Assembly (NCBI GenBank): GCA_963920765.1
Contig: OY987247.1
Span: 7,660,471-7,724,470 of the forward strand
Source of the DNA: Ulota crispa
Taxonomy: Eukaryota > Streptophyta > Bryopsida > Orthotrichales > Orthotrichaceae
Length of the DNA stretch: 64,000 bases
Reading direction: 5' to 3'
This document shows positions 45,527 through 57,500 of this stretch, piece by piece (the first letter of the stretch is position 1; each line of letters opens with the position of its first letter). The notes under the pieces are model-generated. The model was not told where the DNA came from. It saw only the letters and a list, made by a program, of their open reading frames with translations, and searched no databases. Position numbers and translations under genes: made by a program.

Positions 45527-48500
45527 TTAACCCATTGTGTACGTCGCCGCTGGGAAGTTCATGACTGTGCTCTTGATTTTACACATCATGTTGATACTGT
45601 TGGTAATGCCTTGAGAACCAACACCGCTATCTCGTAATCCCTACACACAAACGAAACACCACGTTCGTAAGTCTCGTGCTCAACATAAGGTAGGAACACC
45701 CATAAACGTCAAACTAAGGGTTTTGAACATGATGACTATTAATAAACATCTAGCAAATTATAGGATCCTGCAAATTATAGGATCCTATTAGGAATAGAAA
45801 AAATGAGTTTGCACTTTCGGATGTATTATTTGGATACTTTGAGAATAAGTTGTGAATTTTTAAAGAGCATATTGCCATTGCACCCATAACCACTTTTAAG
45901 ATTTCATGTTCACATGTTGTACATCCTTGTCATTACATCTATTCACTTCCACATATTTTTCAAGATTTCAGAGACGATGGTTATGGGGACACTGACGCTT
46001 ATGGGTGTTCCTACCTTAAAACAAAAATAGAATGACACAAAAAATAAGGGTATAACTAAGGAGACATCATGGACACCCCTTATAGTCCAACCTATTAAAT
46101 TTGAGATTATTACTACGTTGAAATATGAATAAAATCAAAATAATATTTTAGTGCACATTGGTGTCTACAAGCGCTGCAAACATATGACAAATATGTCTCA
46201 TTTGTGACATGGTCAAGAGTTAAACTAGTTGCTTCCTTCATTTATAAGTTTAACTCTTGACCATATCACAAACAAGACATATTTGTTATATGTTCGCAAC
46301 GCTTGTAGACCCAAATGTGCACTAAAACATTATTTTGATTTTATTTCATATTTCAACGTAATAATAATCTCAGATTTAATAGGTTGGGGTATAGAAGGTG
46401 TCCACGTAGCAACTGGGGGTGTCTCCCTAGTCATTTGCAAAAATAAACATTGTAAACCTAATCCAAGGTTTTTTTTTCCTTCTCTACTAAAATTAGGATG
46501 TTTAATTAGGATGTTTAGGGAACTTTTGAACATTGCTAAAAGAACGTATCCCATAATTCATGGAGGTCTTTGTAGTCATATAGAGGCATCTCTATGTATC
46601 ATAGGGAGGCCTTTGTATGATCTATCTAACTACAATGAGACCTCTTATATGAATACATAGAAAAACCTACTGATCAAGGTTCTTGGTAAATGCTTTAAGA
46701 AACAGGATTAGTATAGATTTAAGTTTTGACATTCCCGGTTAGGATTATGCCAATAATGTGGGTTTTTGCCAATACAGCAAAGGTGACGTCTACAACAACT
46801 TCTATACTAACACGACTATCAATTCCATTTGTTCATATTGAGGAACCTAAATGAATGCCCTTGCTATTATGCTTTAAAATTATTCACGAGGTGCAAGTAA
46901 AGGGAGGAACTGTACTTGGAAAGGGAAGTGATCAGGTCCACGACCAGGTGCAGAGTTTATCTGAATCGTTCCAGACTCCATAGCGTCACTTATCATTATA
47001 GCTTTGTCAAAGCTCCTTGTGAAAACGCAACCCTGGTAGCAAAAAAACACCATATTAGGTAAACTGGGACAAACGGAGGGACCATTTTGTACTCCACCTT
47101 AACCTTACATACAATAAATGTAGGCATAGCTATAGTTCAAAGTTGTAATTATTTGAAATTCTTAGTGGCAATCACTGAGACTTCACTATTGTACAAGTGC
47201 ATGCTTATTTTTTTGTAATATGCTAAATTGTACATAATGGCAGAAATAATGAAAGTCCCTGAATGTGTTGTTTTTCCCAATTTACCTAATATGGTGTTAA
47301 AAGCATATGTTAGAAGTAGATAGAGATGTTAGTACAGTCATTTGCTCGAGTTCCGTACGCGTTATGATCCAAGTATGAACTTCAAATGTTTGGTGCTATA
47401 ACTAACTAAGTTAGAACCAGACTAACCTGTAAGGCAAAGTTGTTTGCATTGCAATGATGGATGCCTTCTTCCACCGTTTTGATGCGGATCACAGGCAAAA
47501 TGGGTCCAAAGGGTTCCTCCCATGCTATTCTCATGTCAGGTCGGACGTGGTCAATAAGGACGGGCCAGATCAGGTTTCCTTCTCTTCTCCATTCCTACAT
47601 GTACGAAGTTTAAGAATTTTGTGCCCACACAGATATTATAAACTAGAACACAATAACTAGCTAGCACGTATATTGCAATACCCAGGGCTAACTAAGTCTC
47701 ATCGACAATGAGAAAGGAATTTCATCCTTCCACAAAAAAAATAGCTGAATTATTTTAAGACGTTTGATGGCAGGCTAAATTAATGCAGCTTGAAATTTCC
47801 AAGTCTCAGACAAGTCCAAATTAAGGTTTGAGGCCTCATTATGATTTTATTATAATCCAGCTGAAATTTAAAGAAGGGACAATATCGTGGCTTACCTGGT
47901 GGAATCTCGCACCCTTGTGTCTTGCGTCTTGTACAAGTCCCTCAATGAAATTAGCTGAAGTTTCGCTGATGACGGGTGTAATATCGCAGTCATCTTCAGG
48001 CATGCCTACTGTGAGCTTGGCAACCTTAGCGTTAATCTTGCAGACGAGTTGATCTGCAATGCATTCCATTGCCAATACCACCTTCACAGCTGTGCATCGT
48101 TGTCCACTGCAGGCATCCATTGAAAAAACAAGACTTCATTTACATCGGATGTAACAGAAATTGAATCCACGCTTTTTAATTCGAACTCAGGATGCTAGGG
48201 AGGAAAAATAAAACACATATGACGAACCTGTATGAAAAACCACCTTTGATGACATTTGTAGCTGCCAGTTCCAAGTCTGCGTCTTCTAAAATAATACAGG
48301 AATCTTTACCTCCCAGCTCCATTTGCAAAGGAATCATACCTGCTTTCTTACTAATCGCAATTCCTGTGTCACAACCTCCCGTGAAGCTGTCACAGCGGGG
48401 TTAAAGTTTTTGTCAGTAAGCTCGAATGTCAGAAATTCTTTTTACGTCTCCAAACTAAATACAAATAAAAAGACATTCTCGGCATGCGATGTGGCTAGAG

Positions 48501-50789
48501 AGTAACCTGATACAATTGATTCCAGGATGCATTGTAAGAAAATCTCCAATATCGGATCCCTTGCCAGTCACAGCAGATATCAAGCCTTTCGGAAAACCTG
48601 CCAAGTGAAACGTATGTACCATGTGCAAGCATGACACAGCTCCCTGCAGTATCATTTTGGCACACATGGTCAATTTAAGTCCTTCAATATGAGTATTCTC
48701 TCAGTCAGTTAATATAAATTCTAAGCTGCAGTCGTGATTGATTCTCTTGTGCTGAATTGAGCAGAATCTAAAGAACACGACATACAAGTAGATGGTATGC
48801 TTTGCACCAATTTAAACACACTCACTGTATTATCCATGTCTACACAAGAATTTCTCTGATTTTCTTTCAGGCGAGCGGCTTATTTACTATTCAGGACTCA
48901 ATACTTCAAACCTGTAGACTTGGAGGGGTGAGAATTACCTGTGTAGGTGGCTTCAGAACAACTGCATTACCCGCAATCAACGCTGGACCCATTTTTGACA
49001 CGGCCAAATTGACAGGATAATTGAACGGTGGAATAGCGAGAACAACACCTAGAGGAATCTGGTCAATGGCAGGGTGGAAGTGATATTTAGTCACAAGTTA
49101 TCGTATGGAGTTCCACTTAAACACTTGTTCATGAGCTAAAACGTCGTCCTAGTAACATTTAATGCCGTGGTCTATAGAATGTGCCAGTCATGGAAATGAG
49201 CAGAAAACAACTGACATAAAGTTGTCACAATTTTTAGACAAAAATTCATGGTTCGGTTCGGAGCACTTTACCTTGGATGAAAAGCAATATTTATTTCTGT
49301 CATTCCCTGGAAATGGATCGGATACCAGGAATTTTCCCTCCGCAAGGATCCTGATGCCCTCCTCCGCTGTATAAGAAAGAAGATCACCAGATCGGACCAC
49401 CTGTTTGACACATAAAATTTCGTTTTAAGACAAGTACTCACGAAATTATTGGAGCAAAAATTCGAATTATGACTAAATCAAGACACAAAATATTGTTGCA
49501 CGAGACGTGCTAACAAATCACAAGCCCTTAGAAAGAAAGAATGAAGAGATTTACACCAGCCATAATTATGCCTTGGACTGAAGTTAGCGTTGCTGAATCT
49601 TATTTTTACGAATCGTAATTTATGTTGAAATGTTTGGATTTAGAAATTACTAAATAATCCTACCTCAACTACAGCATCTTTAAGAGCTTTCGCAACCTCT
49701 TTAACAAGACAATCTGCAATTGGAGCTTTTTGTTCTTTCATGATGGAAGCGCATCTATGAAGAGCTTCAGCTCTTTTCCAGAGGGGCGTCCTGGCCCAGG
49801 TTTTTTGGGCAGCCTTCGCACTGTCAACACATCTGTTCACTTCGTCTTGTGTACATGCTGTCACATGGATGTTGCTAGCGCTAGTTCATTAGTAGCGAAA
49901 AGCTAAATTCAGGAGAATGATGGACCGACACATGCATCTGACTTGTGCATATCTGACTCACAAAACATGGCAACGAACTAAAATTTTCCCGGTAAGACAT
50001 GCAGCAAAAATTTTGGCTGGTTATGCACAATTTTTGTTACTACTAGATGCGGAATCATTGAGCTTTACTAAATAGATTTCAATTATTTGACGGTCGTTTG
50101 CTAATTCCGAAACCGAGAACCGTAACAAGCAGGTTCTTAGGATCAATACAGGAAACGTTAAATATGACCAGAATTTCAAGTGCCTCACTTGTGACTTGCC
50201 AGTGCACTACTCATTTCAATTACTGCAATTCACATTAATTATTTTATATCACGTATTTTTTTATTAAATTTTAATGTTCTTTAATGACTGCTAAAAGAAG
50301 AAGAAATAATCAATCTTATCCTTCTAGAAAAATGCTGTTTCAATCAATTGAAAGGAACCGCGTATTTGAATTGTGATGAACAAGACTGCGTAGTCCATCA
50401 ACGAACCAGAAACAATATATCGTTCTCTTATGACTACGAAGGAAGCGTAGACACAAATGCTACTGTAGATCAACTCGTTGAAACTGTTGCACTGGTTTCC
50501 ACTTCTCGGCAAACCGACTGTAGCGACTACAATAACTGGCAGTTTTTAGTTTATTAGAAACGGAGTTTTATCACCTCGACCGAGTGCATATACGTTATGA
50601 TTATATTCATTGACATATATATATAGGCTTGTTGTGTTGTATACCTTGCACTTTAAAGATCGGTTTTCGTGTGGACGGATTGGAGATGCTGACGGATTGT
50701 CCGGAGCATGATCGCCTCCACTCCCCGTCCACGTAGTACTTGAAACAATCTCCATCAAGGATCTCCTTGAAGATGCCCTTCCCGGCCAT
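45527..50789 (-). CDS. GAPN: Non-phosphorylating NADP glyceraldehyde-3-phosphate dehydrogenase, 10 exons, 497 aa
   Basis: This cytosolic aldehyde dehydrogenase oxidises glyceraldehyde-3-phosphate directly to 3-phosphoglycerate with NADP+, giving NADPH without ATP. Exons in transcript order: 50789-50645, 49857-49664, 49400-49272, 49058-48939, 48643-48507, 48386-48228, 48106-47896, 47594-47427, 47032-46916, 45640-45527. All join in frame with GT-AG introns, and the total (497 aa) is one residue from the Arabidopsis enzyme. Landmarks are the N-terminus [32 protein letters not shown] (catalytic Glu about 265), SGQRCTAVK (catalytic Cys about 299), [11 protein letters not shown] and the C-terminus [18 protein letters not shown]. 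The extra residue is a Cys in FTGGCDTG (about 247), where plant GAPN normally has FTGGDTG. Intron 9 holds two transposable elements and intron 8 one. It is convergent with MPH2. Confidence 0.97.
45688..46016. mobile_element. TA-flanked MITE, subfamily M2 (329 bp), in GAPN intron 9
   Basis: Left end TA|AGGTAGGAACACCCATAA; right end TATGGGTGTTCCTACCT|TA. Starts 48 bp upstream of exon 10 on the coding strand. It contains a short repeat of GCAAATTATAGGATCCT not seen in 19129-19443. Confidence 0.88.
46046..46440. repeat. Foldback repeat (arms about 185 bp) in GAPN intron 9
   Basis: Left arm motifs CCAACCTATTAAATTTGAGA and AGTGCACATTGGTGTCTACA pair with AATCTCAGATTTAATAGGTTG and TGTAGACCCAAATGTGCACT. 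The centre lies near 46238. Confidence 0.85.
47047..47298. mobile_element. 252-bp element with 22-bp terminal inverted repeats in GAPN intron 8
   Basis: Left end AACACCATATTAGGTAAACT; right end, reverse complemented, AACACCATATTAGGTAAATT. No target duplication could be fixed. Confidence 0.75.
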
Positions 50790-51036
50790 CGTGCTTGGCC
50801 CTAAGGAGCCACAACAGCTGCATCCCTGCTGCCTGCCTTGGTTCGTCGTTTTGACCTTTTTCTTTAAACCAGGCTTCCGCCGTGTATAGAATTAATATTA
50901 AAAAACAATGATGAGCGCACGATGATCGCAGCGCCTTCGCTCGCAAGAACTCTCACTCATTCAGAGTCCGATATCCTCTAAGCTTACACCGCGACTGCTC
51001 TGCCTATCTTTCATTTGAATGTTTCTTTAACTTAGC

Positions 51037-51312
51037 TTTCGCTCTAAGAATCTTTAGATTTCGCTCTAAGAAATCAGATTTCGCTTCTACTAAAGCAGAT
51101 TTCGCTTCTAAGAAACCAGATTTCGCTCTAAGAATCTTTAGATTTTGCTTCTAAGAAACAGGATTTTGCTCTAAGAAACCAGATTTCGCTCTAAGAATCT
51201 TTAGATTTCGCTTCTACTAAACCAGGTTTCGCTTCTAATAAATCGGATTTCGCTTCTAAGAAATCAGATTTCGCTTCTAAGAGTCTTTAGGTTTCGCTTC
51301 TAAGAAATCGGA
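51037..51312. repeat. Minisatellite, 13 units of 20-23 bp, upstream of GAPN
   Basis: Units of the form TTTCGCTTCTAAGAAATCAGA. A variant ending AATCTTTAGA recurs at units 1, 5 and 8, hinting at a higher-order pattern. The 13 unit lengths sum to exactly 276 bp. Confidence 0.96.
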
Positions 51313-51423
51313 TTTTTGAGACAAGGATAGATTACAACGGAGAAATGGATCTTGTAGAGAAAGAACACGGCGGTTTTTTGAAATGAAAATTTGCCGCGCG
51401 GCCAGCCCTCATCTTAAGACAGG

Positions 51424-51485
51424 CAATTTGTGAGCAATTTGTGAGCGATTTGTGAGCAATTTGTGAGCGATTTGTGAGCAATTTG
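51424..51485. repeat. 11-bp tandem repeat, five full units and a partial one
   Basis: Unit CRATTTGTGAG, alternating CA and CG at the second base from unit 2 to unit 5. Confidence 0.95.
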
Positions 51486-52056
51486 GTGTCGTGGAAAAAC
51501 CGAGAAGGCGGTGTGAAAAAGGGCCAGGGGAAGGGCCGAGAGAGCGACGAAAAGGGGGGCAAAGTGAAGGAGGGCGAAAGGGGGTATTGAAGGTTCAAAG
51601 AGACGAAGGGCGCGGGTGCTTTGAAAGTGACCAAGCGTCACCGGCTTTGATGTGGCACCTCCCTCCAACAATGCAACGGTCTCTCTCAAATTTGCATAAA
51701 ATGTACTTGTCTTTTCATCGCCTTAAGTATAAAGGGCTCCTCTTCTAAATTGATATGGTTGGGACCCCAAGAACTAGATTAGTTTAAGTAGGTTATTAGC
51801 TACTTTTGTGGAAGTATAAATGAAGTGATCTTGAGATTAGTGCTGGGATAGCATCAAGGAGCATTATTACTATTGAATGCATTACTTTGGTTTATGACTT
51901 ATGGTCTGACATTGAGATTTGTGTTATATATTAGATTATAGAGGATATTAGTTTAGAAGAGTTCTATTGTATATTTGCCTTCTGTATGTGTATGTTAATG
52001 GATGTGTATATTGATGTATGTGTATGTTGATTTTGATTTTGTACAATGTTCAATAA

Positions 52057-52661
52057 GAGCATCCGCACCCTTGCACACAATCTGACTTAGAGCAGTATGC
52101 GGGTAGATTTTGAGCTTCTTCAACAAAAAGTCTACATTTCTCATTTTCATCTGGTTTTTTAGAGCATGTATCCGCTACTCCTTGTATACTTACATGGTTA
52201 CACTATAATTATAATTTTTTCAAAAATTTAGTCGGTTTTTAATCGGTTGAATTAGATTTCAATCGGTTATTTTCACATTTCATTTGGCTAACTTTCTGCT
52301 ATTTTTTGGCTCTCCTCATACATTGATCTAGAGCTCTCAAAAGTAGGTATCTAGGCTGCATTTGCAATCACAAGTTTGCTCAAATCTTTGATGCCCCACC
52401 CTTGCCCTCCAGCTCGCACTAAGAAACATGTCAAGCTTCAATTCTAGGCCTCTTTTGTTGATCAATCAACAAGTTTTGATTGTCCTAGATTTGGGCGCAC
52501 TAAAGACTCATCAAACCTTGAATGTTCCACTTTTCAAGCTACAATTGAGTGAGCCATATCTTGTATAGGGCATTGGCACATTTGCAGTGAGGAGAGTCAA
52601 ACGGAATAGCCACGCCAAGTGCTCTTGCGGGATTGTTGAGCGTGTGTGGGTGCAAATGCTC
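52057..52661. mobile_element. Element of about 605 bp with terminal repeats GAGCATYYGCACCC
   Basis: Left end GAGCATCCGCACCC; right end, reverse complemented, GAGCATTTGCACCC. Terminal GAGCAT boxes are common in plant hAT-type MITEs, but no clear target duplication is visible. Confidence 0.6.
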
Positions 52662-54540
52662 TAACATCAAAATACAAAATTATTTGAGGGCATGAGTATG
52701 TCTTGTCCAAGCTTTTAGCATTCTCTCTTAATTTTTGGTGACTTTTCAATATTCCTATGCTTTCCTTTTCCTCCCAATTCCCCTCAAAAGTTTAATGACT
52801 TCTCTTCCTTCCTTTCCTTGTCTTATCTTCTCCCTCTGTCCCCTTTTCAAATTTTCAATTTTAGGTGTAGAACATATATTGAATGCTTGACACCCAACGC
52901 TTATTATAAAGAATTTCACATTTATGGTGTTATTAGAGAATTTTGGATTTCCCGTGACAAATAGGCATACGTTGTTTCATATTAGAGGTATACGCAATGG
53001 CACATTCTACAATTTCTTTAATGAAATGTAAGATTATGGTTGGGCAACAAATAGGCACACTAGGCATGCTAAGAGTACTAGGATAGTGCACAACATACCT
53101 TGTCATGCCTCCAAATTTTTCTTCCAAAACTTGAAATTAAACTAAATAAATTAAAAATGTCATGTATTAGTTGTCTCCCTATTATAGTTAAGGAAATTAT
53201 TTATCCAAATATATATGAAAGAGTTCTTTGCACAATAAAGAGAAGCTTTGGTATAGGCCCCTTATAAGACTTTGGATGGTTGATTTTCTTAGAGCCATTA
53301 TTGCAATACTTTAAAATAAATAACATCATTCACCAAGTCATAATGTTCTTTTCCAATACATGATTAGAGCATTTAAACCTTATCAAAACCAAGCAAGTTC
53401 TAGCCGTTTTGACTATATTTTTCTCCCCAGTCATTACAAGTAGATAAATGTTATGTAGATATTAACATTTTTAAAGAATGTAAATTAGTTTTGTAGAGAA
53501 AGAAAATATTCAAAAAAATTCATTCACCAAAAAGTGTAATTATGGAAATCTAGGTAAAAGTAATCTGCAACTCTCTTCATTGTATATAATTCGAGTGACC
53601 ATTTCATGCTTAAATCATGTATTGAAAGAAAAGAATTGTTTCATTATGTCTTGATGTGTTATAATCTCATATTGGTTTTGTGGTTTTTAGAAAATTTTCA
53701 ATTAGCCACACTTCGGCTTTAATTGTGTAAGAGTTAAAAACTAGTGCCACATGTGAAATTACAAAACTGACACTCTTAGTTCCTTAGTAAATAGAGCCAT
53801 TGTTCATTATCAAGTAATCTTCAAAATTGATTACATGCCCCAAGGACAAGAACTAATCTCAATATTGTGTTCTTTCAGAATGTACATAACTACGATAATT
53901 ACTTTGAAACAAAATTTTGGAATCTCTTGTATGCATGTAGCATAATCCAATTATGTCTTGATCATTTGTTTTGAGACTTTGGTAGTCAAATCCAAAATTT
54001 GAAACTCTTAGAAATAAGCTGGGAAAAAGGAATGAATAGGAACTTTGTAATAACTCCAGAAGGGTTTGTAACATTTTTGGTTTTAACTGTGGTGTAAAGC
54101 TTGATTTGGATAAACATTTACAATCATTCAATTTTGAAAAAAACTAGGGTTGTCTTCTATCACTGAATCAATTACTCTACAACCTCAAACTTTAACGTTG
54201 CATGAGATATTCATATACAAAAACAATTCAACTCCTAAAGGTCTCACATCTCTCTAAAAGCACTTCTAAATGCTAAAATGCTTGAAGTAAAAGATGGTAT
54301 CCTCTTCTTGATGTTGAAAAAGGCTCGCTAGTAGTAGCCCAACCACACTTCGTGGTCAAATTAGGGCAAGAGCAAATACTCCTTACTCAAAATCAGAGGA
54401 CCTCGATTTACACGAGGTGCCTCCAGAAAACAAATTACCCTGCATATGCTACAAAGCCCTACACCACCACGCCCTACACTCACTAAAACCAAGTGAAAAA
54501 ACCACAATACTGAAGCTGAAAAAAACGAAATTCCTGCTTC
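52662..54540. other. AT-rich intergenic DNA, nothing recognised
   Basis: Only short AT-driven frames. The part next to 54540 is likely 3' UTR of the downstream minus-strand gene. Confidence 0.5.
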
Positions 54541-57500
54541 TTACAACTCTGAATGGCACACCCCCTGAGTAGGAGCTGACCGGAAAAGCCATCTGAACAA
54601 GTGGTTTGGAACATAAAAAAACTTCTGGAAAAACGTCAAACTAGCTGGTTCATGCACCACTTTCATAGTACAAAGCGACTCATAGCTTCGCTTCATGTGG
54701 GGTGCAACCACGTGTTCCTGGTGACAGAAAATACAACCATCAGAAGTCAGCATAAAATAATACTGTACACATAAAGGATGGTGATATTTCTGATAGAACT
54801 AGAAATAGAGCAGTGTTTATAGTCCCTTTTCTGACCACGAATAATAAACGCTTTTCAATACGGAAACAATTTATACATAAAACGACTAAATTCAAGTGAT
54901 CAGCCCTTTGGAATCTAGCAAAGTGTACGAGGATGAAAAGCATGTGATGTAAAGTGCGCCAGATAAAAGAATATTAGACAACTTCAAGTACAGGACAACA
55001 GGTGGAGAATCACCTTGAATGTCTCAACTGGGCAGAAGTACGTGCCATTACACGCCTGTACACACAAAACAGAGCCGTGTTATCCTCAACTGATATTTGC
55101 CTAGCGTAAGGTAGATGACTTTCAGCTAGTTTGAATGGTTTTATTATTACATTAAAATTATTCCTTTTCTCATCTATTTGGATGATTTTTCCCAATACAC
55201 CTAACATAATCAAGTATGCAATATTCGGATCCCACGTAAAAAGTTATGAATTGTTGAGGTTTGTTGTAGCAATCACAAGCATAGACTATCCTAAAACCAT
55301 GAGTGTCACGTCTCCAACGTATGTCATTAAGGCATCTTTGACTGTGATAGAAACTAGATAAAAATTAACTCATATTTTGGAAGTTACATGTTTGGATGAA
55401 TAGATGACATTTCAACCCATGGAAGAAGAAATTCATGCAAATGAGTTCCTATCTTACTTTATAAACTAGAAAAAGCAAGAAAGAAAACCTTTAGATTTAG
55501 AACTACCAAAAGATTATCAATAAATGAAAAAAAATCCAAAAAAGAAAGCGAGGATTTATTTACTGGCATGATCACAGGCTTTTCGTTGTGCAAAGCCTGC
55601 ACCAAATACTTCACTCCAGCCCCATCATCCGCAGGACATTTGTGAAGAATCAAAGCTGTGTTGGCAGCGAAGGGCGCCACAAGTGCACCACGCCACAGCC
55701 GCTGCTGGGGTGGTCTAAGAGGAGCCTCTAATGGACTTTCACTTTGAACGTGCTTGATGTCTAAAAAAACCAGTCCTCGTATTGTCATGCTTCATTCCAG
55801 AATTACCAGTTTTTAACCTAACGTAGCCATATTCATTTCTGAAGGAGTTGAAATAAATGACTTAAAAGACTTTATGAAAGGTAACAAAATATACCAATAC
55901 AAAGAAGAAATCCTAATTTCTGTCTGAAAACTTGTGAAAGCTGAACAATTAAAGCTTCCAAAAAACAACATATTACTAGTTATAGCCTACGCACCAAGGG
56001 AGTAATCCACTGTGCGGATGACAAACATATAATTTCAAAACAGCATTGCGGTCATTATACTAGATGGATTTTGTTCATCAAGTTATTAAAGAAGCGATTG
56101 AGATGCACTTTGCATTTGTGTTGATGATTTGTGATGATTGTTGCACTTTGGCAATCTATTTGCATTAGAATTACCATTTCTACAGTTCCCTCGGCACTCT
56201 TAGGAGTGTATCATGAACAAAGAACTTGCAAGAATCATATCAAACACTTCGGTCGTGACTTCGTGAAACACTTACCAGTGCCTTCCAGAAACAGGCCTAA
56301 AAGACAACTGAATGGAATGACAGTTTCTGCGTGTGCAAACCGCAACCTAGCTTTCTCCACTACCTTATGAGATTCTGCAGTGATGAAAAATAACCAGACA
56401 AACTGCAAATAAGGTCATATGATAAACCCTGCTTGCTGAGCATGACAAACCAAAGCACACCATTTATACATGAGTGTCCAAACTAAATGCAGAAAGTCCA
56501 ATTTCAAATGTATTAGCTCACAATACGAATTCTACAACATATTTGTTCTCTTCAAGAAAGGTTGAGTACCATTTCCACTGTTTGTTGATACATATTTTAC
56601 CTTCCTTAACGCTTCCTAAATGATTTATTTCAAATTCCAGCCATTTTGGGCTATTTAGGCTCTCAAAAGTTAGATATAGTGAAATTAACTGTATTCCGCA
56701 ATTAACTATAAGTTTGAATGAAATCACTCGAGAAACTTACTGTCAGCTTCCATAGCACGATCGATAGTTTTTACTATATCGTCCAACAGAGGAACTCCGA
56801 TTCGATAATTTAACGTATCTCCATAACCTTTGAGATGATGCATTTCGAGATCATCGGCCCATTCAAGCAGCTCTATCTGAAATAATATACCAGCAAATAA
56901 GTGAAAAATGTATTAGCCCAGCAAGGATATCATGCAGGTCCGAGCAACTGATGCAACAAGAAATCAAGTATAGTCTACCTCTGCAGCTGTGAAAAGGCCA
57001 CACGCTTGATCAACCACATCCAATAGAGAAGCCTCCTGTTAAGAGCCAAAACAATATCGTCAGATCAAATAAAACTACAGGGGGGTACATAAAAGTGAAA
57101 GCTTGAAAAAGAAGCTTCACTGGGACACTACCATGAAAGAAGTCAATTAAAAACGAGAATGTCATGTTTTGGTTACATTTGAATGGACTGGGTATCAATT
57201 TACTGCAAACGAGGAACAATAGCTCCTTACATTTTTACACAGTAACCAGAGGATAGTCACGTCCTCGGCTGTAAATGCCAATTTATAACGACCCTTCACT
57301 GCCTCTGCTACAAGCTCGTACACTTGTGACTGCCACCCCGCTACTTTAGGCTTCCGCAATTTCTTCGACTCCTACATTTAGCACAATCACTGCTCGTGTT
57401 ACGTTTGCAAAGGCAGGTGTGGCTCACACAAAAATAAAAAATGCTCTTCATTCAATCCTTTGATAGTTTTAGAGCTACAATGAAGAGGGTGCAAGCTTAA

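Larger units (their letters stand above)
50790..52056. other. GAPN upstream region with two minisatellites
   Basis: This is the probable GAPN promoter and 5' UTR (minus strand), containing the tandem arrays listed separately. The stretch 51486-51660 is purine-rich and GC-richer. No other gene was recognised. Confidence 0.5.
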
